A stretch of 64,000 nt of DNA from a bacterium (GTDB taxonomy: Bacteria > UBP14 > UBA6098 > B30-G16). A program made the position numbers and the translations under genes. Positions 52,675-60,304 of this stretch are shown here, piece after piece (the first letter of the stretch is position 1; every line of letters starts with the position of its first letter). The notes under the pieces were generated by a model that was given only the letters and a program-made list of their open reading frames with translations, did no database searches and had not been told where the DNA came from. The stretch spans positions 1 to 64,000 of the forward strand of contig JAUWMV010000009.1 in the NCBI GenBank assembly GCA_030613005.1, in the 5' to 3' direction.

Positions 52675-53625
52675 TTAAGGCTTTCTTTTCCTAGCGTTGT
52701 TCCAGAGAGCAAATATAATACCGCCAATTATTCCAGCAATAATCGAGAAAGCAAAAAACGATAGTGAAACCAAAAATCCTTTACCAGCACTCTCCCCAAA
52801 CAACTCGAAAAAATATGCAAAACTCGACTCTCGCACACCGAGTGCATTCAAGGAAATTGGGAGCAAACTTATCACCCAAACCAAAGGTACCGTTAGATAA
52901 TATACCGATAACGGAAGTTTGGCTCCAGCTACAATCGACGTAATCACAAGAATTGTAATAATTAATGCTTGGTAAATTAAAGATAAAACAAAACCTTTAA
53001 CAAGCAAACCTGTATTATGTCTATAACTTCGTAACATCACGATGAATTTTGCAGCTTTCTCACCAAATCCCCACGGTATGAAGCTTAGAATTTTTTTCAC
53101 AGCATTTTCTGTTCGAAGCAAAAGAAAAAGTGACAATCCTCCCCATAAAGCAACGTTAAGAACTATTGTAGCAATAGTTGTTATCTTTCTGAACGGCGCA
53201 AAAGGTAATGCAATTATTGAGATAAAAAGAGTAGCAACCGTACCGGCTATTCTTTCCGCTATAATAGAGGAATAGGCACCAGCCATATTATCTATTTCCT
53301 TACCTGCCATATATCCCCTAACAACATCACCGCCTACACCTGAGGGAAGAAAATTATTGAAAAAATAACCCACGAAATACATTCTAACTAATTTTAAATA
53401 TGAAATTTTCCCAAATGGAGCTATGAATATTTTCCATCGCCACCCAGCAACTAAAATCGTTGCACAGAATACAATAGTGATCGGTATAAACATCCAGAAA
53501 GGGAATTGCTTTAGATTGATTATAAATTCTGAAAGATCTATTCGTGTGAGTAAAAAATAGATAAGCCCAGCGCTGACCGATCCCTTTACTAATGTTAGCA
53601 ATGCATTTTTTGTTTTCTCGGACAT
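52675..53625 (-). CDS. LPG-synthase-type transmembrane flippase family protein
   Basis: 316 residues, about eight transmembrane helices, of the lysylphosphatidylglycerol-synthase TM family (UPF0104). The family pattern is visible: RWKIFIAP, YFVGYFFNNFLPSGVGGDVVRGYM, PISLNALGVRESSFAYFF. These are thought to move lipids or act in envelope synthesis; the substrate is not known here. The ATG at 53623-53625 is 13 nt after the truA stop, so they are probably one operon. A longer reading to 53700 would overlap truA. Confidence 0.8.
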   Translation of the reverse strand: MSEKTKNALLTLVKGSVSAGLIYFLLTRIDLSEFIINLKQFPFWMFIPITIVFCATILVAGWRWKIFIAPFGKISYLKLVRMYFVGYFFNNFLPSGVGGDVVRGYMAGKEIDNMAGAYSSIIAERIAGTVATLFISIIALPFAPFRKITTIATIVLNVALWGGLSLFLLLRTENAVKKILSFIPWGFGEKAAKFIVMLRSYRHNTGLLVKGFVLSLIYQALIITILVITSIVAGAKLPLSVYYLTVPLVWVISLLPISLNALGVRESSFAYFFELFGESAGKGFLVSLSFFAFSIIAGIIGGIIFALWNNARKRKP

Positions 53626-53638
53626 AATGTGATATCGA

Positions 53639-54373
53639 CTACTGTTGTAAAACAACTTTTGATAAACAAAGTCCCTGTGGAGGTGCAGTTCCAAATTCAA
53701 CTATTCTCTCTCCCTCGATTATCATTTTCACAAAAGTTTCAGTCGAAAATTGATTTTTTAATACAGCAACCATTCCACCCACAAGAGATCTGACCATTTT
53801 ATGTAGGAATCTGTTTCCATAAATTTCAAATATTTTCTCAAATTCGTTTTCTGTCCATTTAGCATCAAAAATCATACATTTTGGGTTATCTGGAAGGTCT
53901 TTCACAATAGAAAATGCCGAAAAATCATGCTCTCCGATAATTTTTCGTGCTAACTTTTGAAGAATTCCAATATCTAAAGGTGACCTAATCATCCATGCGT
54001 ATCGAGCCTTTAGGGGAATTTTTTGTTCCAAGATTGTGTACTTATATATCTTGCCGATATTGTCGTATCGAGCATTGAAAGACTTTTCAGTTATTTTCGA
54101 TTGCATGATTGCTATATCGTCCGGCAGCATCCTGTTAAGTCTGTATATAAGGTCGTTAGGTTTATATCTTTCGAGTGCTTTAAACGAAGCAATTTGATCT
54201 TCAGCATGAACACCTCTATCTGTGCGAGATGCATTTATGGTTTTAATTTCAGTGTCAAACAGCTTTTGAAGGTTGTCCTCGAGGATTTCCTGTACGGTAA
54301 GGAAGTCTGGTTGTTTTTGCCAACCATAATATTCTGAGCCATCGTAACTTACATGAATTATGTGCGTCTTAAT
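53639..54373 (-). CDS. truA: tRNA pseudouridine synthase TruA, non-standard start
   Basis: Modifies U38-U40 in the anticodon stem of tRNAs. The reading frame runs upstream without interruption past the first Met (54130). The extra 81 codons give the full TruA N-terminus: HVSYDGSEYYGWQKQ, the catalytic Asp segment ASRTDRGVHAEDQ and KPNDLIYRL. The complete protein has about 244 residues, as usual. No ATG, GTG or TTG is in frame before VSYDG. The start is most likely ATT at 54371-54373 (or CTG at 54377-54379), both without a strong SD. An error in the sequence is the alternative. The downstream gene follows after 13 nt. Confidence 0.8.
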   Translation of the reverse strand: MKTHIIHVSYDGSEYYGWQKQPDFLTVQEILEDNLQKLFDTEIKTINASRTDRGVHAEDQIASFKALERYKPNDLIYRLNRMLPDDIAIMQSKITEKSFNARYDNIGKIYKYTILEQKIPLKARYAWMIRSPLDIGILQKLARKIIGEHDFSAFSIVKDLPDNPKCMIFDAKWTENEFEKIFEIYGNRFLHKMVRSLVGGMVAVLKNQFSTETFVKMIIEGERIVEFGTAPPQGLCLSKVVLQQ

Positions 54374-54479
54374 CTTCAGATTATTACTACTTTCAATACG
54401 ACATAATATTAGGATTGTGAAATTTTAATTATTTAATATTCTGTTGCAAGAATAATCGTTATTAAATTTGTGGGAACTG

Positions 54480-54851
54480 TTATCTTTTTACCTCTTTTTC
54501 GTATAATTCAACGGCTTCCATAACATAAGCCAAATATTCGTATGCAATACCACCACCGATTGCAAGAGCCTGCGAAGCTGCATCTAATATTTCTTCCTTA
54601 CTCGCTCCAGCTATAAGGCAGAGTTTTGTATGCAGAAATATGCATGGCTTACAATAATGAGAGATCACAATAGCAAGTTGTATTAATTCTTTGTATTTTG
54701 CTGGGATTGCTGAAGGCTTCTTGGTTTCACGCCAGAAATCTAAAAAACTCTTTGCAATGTTAGGATTTTCTTTACGAAAATCTCTCAATCTTTTATCTAA
54801 CATTTTCTGGTGCAAATCGGCAAGTTCAGCTATATTTTTTTCTTTATCCAT
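54480..54851 (-). CDS. AhpD-like/carboxymuconolactone decarboxylase family protein
   Basis: 123 residues. The CMD/AhpD helical core has the redox pair Cys67 and Cys70 in HYCKPCIFLHTK with His74, so it resembles AhpD-type peroxidase components rather than decarboxylases. GASKEEILDAASQALAIGGG is the second family segment. SD CAGGAG precedes the ATG. It lies upstream of truA on the same strand. The partner peroxiredoxin is not in the window. Confidence 0.85.
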   Translation of the reverse strand: MDKEKNIAELADLHQKMLDKRLRDFRKENPNIAKSFLDFWRETKKPSAIPAKYKELIQLAIVISHYCKPCIFLHTKLCLIAGASKEEILDAASQALAIGGGIAYEYLAYVMEAVELYEKEVKR

Positions 54852-55001
54852 TAAAACTCCTGTTTATGTTAACAATCTTAAAAATCACATCTTTCACAAC
54901 ATTTCGATGGATGCAAAAACATTCAATAACCGATATTCATTTGAATAAATGCTAATAAAATAAGGCATTTGAAAAATTGTGCATTTTCTAAAAAAGGAAG
55001 A

Positions 55002-55895
55002 TTATGTGACAGGTTCTGGTTCTGATTCTAGTTTCTCTAATAATGCTTTAGCCTTAATTCGGTTCAGTTTGAAGCCCAAATCAATAGGTTCAATACCTAA
55101 TGCAAGACCTAAGAGCTGTGGATAATATAGTATCGGAAGTTTATATGTAACTTCAAACTCCTTCTCAATTCTCTTCTGATTTCCCTCATACATAACTGAA
55201 CAGAAAGGACAAATAGAAATCAGGGCATCGGCTTTTGCTTCGATTACGGCATCAAGTTTTGCTTTCGACATATGTAAAGCGTCGATTTCTCTTATACCGA
55301 GAATAGCACCACCGCAGCATTTATCTTTCTCTCTATAGAATAATGATTTTGCACCGGTAACTTCGATCAATTCATCCAAAGAGTGGGGATTTTCTGGATC
55401 GTCATAATTATCATATATCTTAGTCGGTTTTGTGTAATGGCAACCATAATGTGCTGCCACTTGAATCTCTTCCAAAGGCCTGACAACTTTTTCTTTGATA
55501 TTATCTATTCCATAATCCTCATGGAGCATTCTCGCGAAATGCTTAACAATAACTGTGCCTTTGTATTCAAGGTTGTATTTTACAAGTTTTTGGTTCGTAT
55601 CGTCAAGAGTTCCTGGATTATGTATGAAATGATAATTTGCTTCCTGAAGTGTTTCAGTACATGCTGAACACAACGTGACGACGTTTAATCCCTGTTTTTC
55701 CGCCATTGCAAGATTTCTTGCCGCCATAAGAAATCCTGCATCCTGATTAAGGGATCTAATAGGAAATCCACAGCATGTAAATTCGAGGATGTCAACTAAC
55801 TCTATACCTAATTTTTCTGCAACATTTCTGGCAGAGAGTTCATAGTTAAGCCCTCTTGTTGGAACTGTGCAGCCTAAAAAAAGGGCAAATTTCAT
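55002..55895 (-). CDS. hdrB: Heterodisulfide reductase subunit B-like protein
   Basis: 297 residues with two CCG domains that bind the unusual 4Fe-4S clusters of HdrB: Cys9, Cys41/42 (CCGFPIRSLN), Cys76 and Cys79 (LCSACTETL) in the first; Cys152, Cys193/194 (KCCGGAILG), Cys229 and Cys232 (ICPFCSVMYE) in the second. In HdrABC-type complexes B performs disulfide chemistry. Encoded 96 bp after hdrC on the same strand. The RBS GGAGG and ATG are good. In bacteria without CoM/CoB the disulfide substrate is often unknown. Confidence 0.9.
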   Translation of the reverse strand: MKFALFLGCTVPTRGLNYELSARNVAEKLGIELVDILEFTCCGFPIRSLNQDAGFLMAARNLAMAEKQGLNVVTLCSACTETLQEANYHFIHNPGTLDDTNQKLVKYNLEYKGTVIVKHFARMLHEDYGIDNIKEKVVRPLEEIQVAAHYGCHYTKPTKIYDNYDDPENPHSLDELIEVTGAKSLFYREKDKCCGGAILGIREIDALHMSKAKLDAVIEAKADALISICPFCSVMYEGNQKRIEKEFEVTYKLPILYYPQLLGLALGIEPIDLGFKLNRIKAKALLEKLESEPEPVT

Positions 55896-55991
55896 TCCTT
55901 TACCTCCATAATTTCATACCAAGAACATTAACACTCGATGAATTCCAATCCTCAAAAAAATAATGATTTTATCAATAAGGAACAAAAAATT

Positions 55992-56501
55992 TTAATCTTG
56001 TTCTATAACTCGTCTTGCAATTTCGCCTACACCGAAATCATCGAGAATTTCTCTAATAGGCTTCGGATCCTCCAGAATAGACGGCAGATTAATCTTTTCG
56101 CGTCTCTTGTTTAGATCTCCGACCTCAAAAAGTCTTCCGAATTTGTAAATTTCACCGGCTTGAAGTTCGAATGCTTTGTGTACTATACCATGTTTGACTG
56201 CGATATTTTTTAATGCCATCATAAGTTCTGTAATCGTAACATCTTGGGGACATCTTTCCTGACAGGAAACACATCCGGAGCATAACCATACAAACTCACT
56301 GTTAAGAACTCGATCTCGCATTCCCAGAAGAACCATGTGTATTATTTTGCGAGGATTGAATTCTTCATCGAACTCACGAACCGGACATGATACAGAACAA
56401 GTTCCGCATGCGAAACATTTCGTTATAGGTTCTCCACCAGGTGTATTCTTCACTTCTTCAACGAAAGATGGATCGAGAAGTTCTGCTTGAATAACTTCCA
56501 T
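55992..56501 (-). CDS. hdrC: Heterodisulfide reductase subunit C-like protein
   Basis: 169 residues with two 4Fe-4S ferredoxin motifs: Cys29/32/35/39 (CFACGTCSVSCP) and Cys74/77/80/84 (CSGCVSCQERCP). It would relay electrons to HdrB. The flavin subunit HdrA, usually beside these two, is not in the window: on the upstream side is an envelope gene more than 400 bp away. The SD AGAGGTG precedes the ATG. Confidence 0.9.
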   Translation of the reverse strand: MEVIQAELLDPSFVEEVKNTPGGEPITKCFACGTCSVSCPVREFDEEFNPRKIIHMVLLGMRDRVLNSEFVWLCSGCVSCQERCPQDVTITELMMALKNIAVKHGIVHKAFELQAGEIYKFGRLFEVGDLNKRREKINLPSILEDPKPIREILDDFGVGEIARRVIEQD

Positions 56502-56644
56502 TTAACACCTCTTACGAATGCTTTTCACTGCAAGTTTTGAAAAGTGAAAATAAGATGATTTTGGAGTAAATCAAGGTATTTCTTGTGATGTTATTAGGAT
56601 TTTGTAGAAGCAAATTCACATTATTACTTTATCTATAAAAATAA

Positions 56645-56674
56645 CCCCTCACCATTAGTAAAAACAGTAAGGGG
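56645..56674. terminator. Hairpin copy 1
   Basis: CCCCTCAC (56645-56652) pairs with GTAAGGGG (56667-56674), with a 14-nt loop. The arms are identical to those of the terminator at 56854-56877. On the minus strand it is followed by TTATTTTTAT, so it could act as a second, back-up stop. Confidence 0.5.
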
Positions 56675-56847
56675 CTTCCCACATTTTAAAAAGGAGAATG
56701 AGATGTTTCACAACTCACAATTCTCATTAACTCATTAATTATTATAAGAGTGTTTATAAGAAAGTCAAGTTTTTTCTTTATATTAAAATTTTTTTTGAGT
56801 GATCTTATGAAGAAATTAGACATTAAACATAGTCCAATCTGATCAAT

Positions 56848-56877
56848 AAAAAACCCCTCACCATTTTTAGTAAGGGG
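56848..56877 (-). terminator. Rho-independent terminator of the PorV-like gene
   Basis: On the minus strand CCCCTTAC-TAAAAATG-GTGAGGGG (8-bp stem with one G-U pair) is followed by TTTTTT. It begins 55 bp after the stop codon of the 973-residue protein. A clear intrinsic terminator. Confidence 0.85.
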
Positions 56878-56931
56878 CTTTCATTTCTGCACAAGTTAAA
56901 CCAAAATTAAATAAAAGGAGTATTCAGTATT

Positions 56932-59853
56932 TTATCTACGAACTTTGGATATGTATTCTACGCCCACTCTTCGGTTTATTGCACGTCCTTCAGGAGCTTC
57001 GTTGTCACCTATAACCTCTTCGAATGTAGTTCCGTCATCTTTCATTTTTGAAAGCGCATACGATTTGTCCGGACCGAATCCTTTCGATACAAGTTCAATA
57101 CTGTGCTCTTTTAACCAATTATTTAAGTCTTTTTCCGAATCAATATTAAGCAGCTGAATTAAATAAATTCTCAGATTCTTGAGCTCTCTAGTAGAACGCT
57201 CTTCCGATAATTCCTGATTTCGTCTTCTAAGACCGATAATATCTGTATGTCCTCCGATAACAACTTTAACCGCTTCACCCCCGCGCTCACCGAGTTCGAT
57301 AATACGCTTAGCTACAGCTTCCATTCGGCTGTGATAATACGGTGACAAAGCAACTGGTTTATCAAAAGCGAATACAACAAGCAATGCGGATTCGACTCCG
57401 AACACCTTGTCCACCTGGTCAACGATTAATGTTTCAGATAACGCTTCACCGACAGCACCAATTTGGTCGGTTGCTGAGACTTTTGCATAATAGAACTTGC
57501 CACCCTCGATGTATTCACCGCTTTCAAGTTTCCAGTCCCACGATACTGATGCTGGTGGTTCGCCCTTGCCTGCACTGATAGTTTTCACCTTGTCGCCACC
57601 TAACTCAAAGAGCTCAACCCTGTATGAAACAATTGGGTTGTCGGTTTTAACTGAAAGATTGATAGTGTTGCCGGGGTTCTCAACATTAATACCTTTTGGT
57701 ATCTTTCTGCCTGCAAATGGCTTAAATATAACACCATCAGGCGTTAGACGAATTTTAACATGTGGATCATCCGCAGGATATTGACCTTCACCCCAAGCAA
57801 ACACACGAGCCCACAAATAAAACGGAACGTATTTATTCATCTGTTCCTTAAGATTAGCTGCTCTAAGGAATGAAGTTTCGAGCAAGGACTTTCCTTCTTT
57901 TTCTGTGGCATAACCTTCAAGAAGAAGCATTACATCTGGGTTTCGTTCCATAATTTGCTTAAAAGTAAGAGCTTCTTTAGTAAAATCTACAGTTTTCTCT
58001 GTTTCGTCTTTCTTGAATTTTATTGTCTGCATTTTCTGAGCTGCAGTAAGCTTTGGCATTTCCGGAACAAGTTCTACACGTCGGTTTTCATGCCTGATCT
58101 TTGGAAGGAATCGTTCAATACCAACATATCTCTTTCCTTTGCCAGCTCGTTTTTTAGCAAGATCGGGAACATCTTCTTTTTGTATCTGGTCTTTATTAGT
58201 AACTTTTGGAAGAAGATAGTTATAAACTGCATCTTGCCTTTTCACTGCGATATCTTTGTTGCCCTCACCGTCGCTCTCAACATCGTAGTAACCGGCGATC
58301 CTTACTACAACATCAGGATTTATCGAAATTCTAGAACCCATTTTATCAAGTATTCTCTTGTACCTTGGAAGTATTTCAGCGCTTTTTGGTTCGAAGAAAA
58401 TGATTGGGATAACTGGTTCTTCAGTTTCCTGGAATGTAATTCTTGTAACGTGCAATGTATCCTGACGGAATGTCACAGTAGGTATGGGTGCTGGGAATAT
58501 TTGAATCGAAACCTCACCCACATTGTTGCCTTCGTCTAATTCGTCAATTTTACCGCTAATTTTCGGGATGGCAGAGCCATCATCGTCAGCAGCGCAGTAA
58601 ATTGTATATTCACCGGGCAGGAAGTCTTGGAACTTTGCTGTTTCTGTGTATTCCTCACCTGGTTTCATTTTGAGTATTTCACCGGTTCCCAAAAGAGAAT
58701 AAGTGCCATCAGGTTTCCTTGAAAATACTGAATAAGTTACATTTTTTGCCGGGCTACTTGTGAGATTTTTTAATGTAACATCAACATTAATTTCATCACC
58801 CGGTTTAAGGCGTATCATTTTCGGTTCCACTGAAACAATTATGAAATCCCATACCGGGACAGGATTGGGTAAGTTGAAAATGGCAGAGAACTTATGGGAG
58901 GTTGCACCAGCCTCATTAAGATGAGTAAGTGGATAAGCGAATGCATAATCGAAACCGAATATCCACTCCTTTTTAAGTCTCCATCCCAGACCGAAAGTTA
59001 ATTCCTCGGTGCTGTATCCGGCTCTAATACCTACCATTTGCTTATAGAACCATCTTTCAGCTCCAAAATGCGGTGTTATATAGCCATCACCTAAGGTATT
59101 ATATTGAATATCGGCAGCTATGAGTGTGTTACTGATAGGCGTAATTCCCACACCAAACCTAATATCCATAGGATATTTTCCAGCATTTTTAATATCGTCC
59201 GGAGTTACACCAGGAGGTAATTCTGTAATAATAGGATCTACATCGGAGAATAATGCTAAATCTGGTTGGAGAATATTGCATGCGCTGGCACCTATAGTAA
59301 CGAATTTGTTGTATCGCCAGACAAATCCTGCATCCAAAGAAAACGCCATTTTTGAAGTTCCATCTTTAAAAACATCATCGTAATATTCTTCTTGCTCAGG
59401 TCCCGACTCAAAATTGGACTCGTTATAACCAACGCCATCCATCCTAAATGCTAATCCAATAGAAAGAGGATGTTTACCAAAGAATGTTGTAGGTTTCCAA
59501 CCAAAGCGATGAGAGAAACCGAGTTTTAAATGGTTTTCTGAGAAGACATCGGACATAAGGTTTCTCCATGAGAAACCATAACCCAGTAGAGTTCTATATT
59601 GGCCTACAATACCAATATGACCAACTCCGATGTTATCACCCTCAATTCCCAAGAAGAGCTTGTTGAAACTTCCGGTAAAAGAAATGTACTCGAAAGTTGT
59701 CATACCGGCGACATTCCAATCCAAAGCATTGGCGTCATCTGCAACACCAACAAAGGATCTCCCCATACCTAATGGTCGAGCACCGGTAAAGTCATCCGCA
59801 ATGGTAAATCCAACCAGTAAAACGATACACGCTACAATTGCAGCATACTTCAT
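56932..59853 (-). CDS. PorV-like barrel / CARDB / triple OmpA-like protein (paralog 3)
   Basis: 973 residues; signal peptide YAAIVACIVLLVGFTIA. The barrel opens with GARPLGMGRSFVGVADDANALDWNVAGM, again the PorV type (NVAG instead of NPAG). A CARDB domain covers about 345-460. An OmpA-like module (FFEPKSAEILPRYK, ENRRVELVP) and a second one (EALTFKQIMERNPDVMLLLEGY) follow. A FlgD-like region (WDWKLESGEYIEGG) precedes the final OmpA-like module (GHTDIIGLRRRNQELSEERS, NRRVGVEY). Compared with paralog 2 it shares the domain order and a 20-30 residue insertion (IDSEKDLNNWLKEH) in the last module. It probably spans the outer membrane and binds peptidoglycan. The SD GGGGG precedes the ATG. Confidence 0.8.
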   Translation of the reverse strand: MKYAAIVACIVLLVGFTIADDFTGARPLGMGRSFVGVADDANALDWNVAGMTTFEYISFTGSFNKLFLGIEGDNIGVGHIGIVGQYRTLLGYGFSWRNLMSDVFSENHLKLGFSHRFGWKPTTFFGKHPLSIGLAFRMDGVGYNESNFESGPEQEEYYDDVFKDGTSKMAFSLDAGFVWRYNKFVTIGASACNILQPDLALFSDVDPIITELPPGVTPDDIKNAGKYPMDIRFGVGITPISNTLIAADIQYNTLGDGYITPHFGAERWFYKQMVGIRAGYSTEELTFGLGWRLKKEWIFGFDYAFAYPLTHLNEAGATSHKFSAIFNLPNPVPVWDFIIVSVEPKMIRLKPGDEINVDVTLKNLTSSPAKNVTYSVFSRKPDGTYSLLGTGEILKMKPGEEYTETAKFQDFLPGEYTIYCAADDDGSAIPKISGKIDELDEGNNVGEVSIQIFPAPIPTVTFRQDTLHVTRITFQETEEPVIPIIFFEPKSAEILPRYKRILDKMGSRISINPDVVVRIAGYYDVESDGEGNKDIAVKRQDAVYNYLLPKVTNKDQIQKEDVPDLAKKRAGKGKRYVGIERFLPKIRHENRRVELVPEMPKLTAAQKMQTIKFKKDETEKTVDFTKEALTFKQIMERNPDVMLLLEGYATEKEGKSLLETSFLRAANLKEQMNKYVPFYLWARVFAWGEGQYPADDPHVKIRLTPDGVIFKPFAGRKIPKGINVENPGNTINLSVKTDNPIVSYRVELFELGGDKVKTISAGKGEPPASVSWDWKLESGEYIEGGKFYYAKVSATDQIGAVGEALSETLIVDQVDKVFGVESALLVVFAFDKPVALSPYYHSRMEAVAKRIIELGERGGEAVKVVIGGHTDIIGLRRRNQELSEERSTRELKNLRIYLIQLLNIDSEKDLNNWLKEHSIELVSKGFGPDKSYALSKMKDDGTTFEEVIGDNEAPEGRAINRRVGVEYISKVRR

Positions 59854-60304
59854 AGATGACCCCCCCTATATATTTTTTTTGGTTTACAAAATGTTTTCTC
59901 TAATATATGTCTCATTTATAAATGAGCAACTTTGATTTTTATATTTTTTTTATGGACTTCGATTTTTTTGCTTCCGCTATTTCTTCCCACAAATTCGAAC
60001 CTACAAAAGAATTATGCCAAACTATAATTCCCTACTAAAAATGAACAGCTTAGGTTTTTTATGTAAATTAAATTAATGCGCAAATTTGTATAATATCCTC
60101 AAACCTTTTATACCCTTATGGTTTAAGCCGATAATAGCCGTCGATAAATATAAAATCCAATAATTGATTTTTGAATATAATGGAACAAATTATTTTTTCC
60201 AAACGAAAATATTAGGTAAAAATTAATTTTATTTAAAAGATTTTATTTAATTCTCAGAATTAGTTTTAAATAACGCGCAAATGTAAGTTTTACAGGTTAA
60301 TCTA
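59854..60304. other. AT-rich intergenic
   Basis: 451 bp between two minus-strand genes, strongly AT-rich. Besides the 16-bp palindrome listed separately it contains no gene, promoter or terminator that I can support. It should hold the promoter for the 973-residue gene. Confidence 0.4.
59911..59926. promoter_or_regulatory. Perfect 16-bp palindrome upstream of the PorV-like gene
   Basis: CTCATTTATAAATGAG, 58 bp before the start codon of the minus-strand gene at 59853. A full palindrome without spacer at this distance could be an operator. AT-rich context makes chance possible. Confidence 0.35.

Larger units (their letters stand above)
56502..56931. other. Intergenic with duplicated hairpins
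   Basis: 430 bp. It holds two near-identical hairpins (56645-56674 and 56854-56877; see their entries) and between them, on the plus strand, a 12-codon reading frame (56703-56738: ATG, Phe, His, Asn, Ser...) behind AAGGAG. Otherwise AT-rich. I do not claim that the short frame is a gene. Confidence 0.4.

Noticed and set aside
53626-53700. Extended N-terminus of the LPG-synthase-type protein
   Set aside because: It would overlap truA and has no SD; the ATG at 53625 starts directly before the first membrane helix.
53639-54130. truA as a truncated pseudogene starting at the first Met
   Set aside because: The upstream frame encodes the whole conserved N-terminus, including the catalytic Asp segment, without a stop or shift.
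56703-56738. 12-codon gene behind AAGGAG
   Set aside because: A good SD but no similarity, no regulated gene downstream on that strand and an overlapping alternative frame; kept only as part of a finding.
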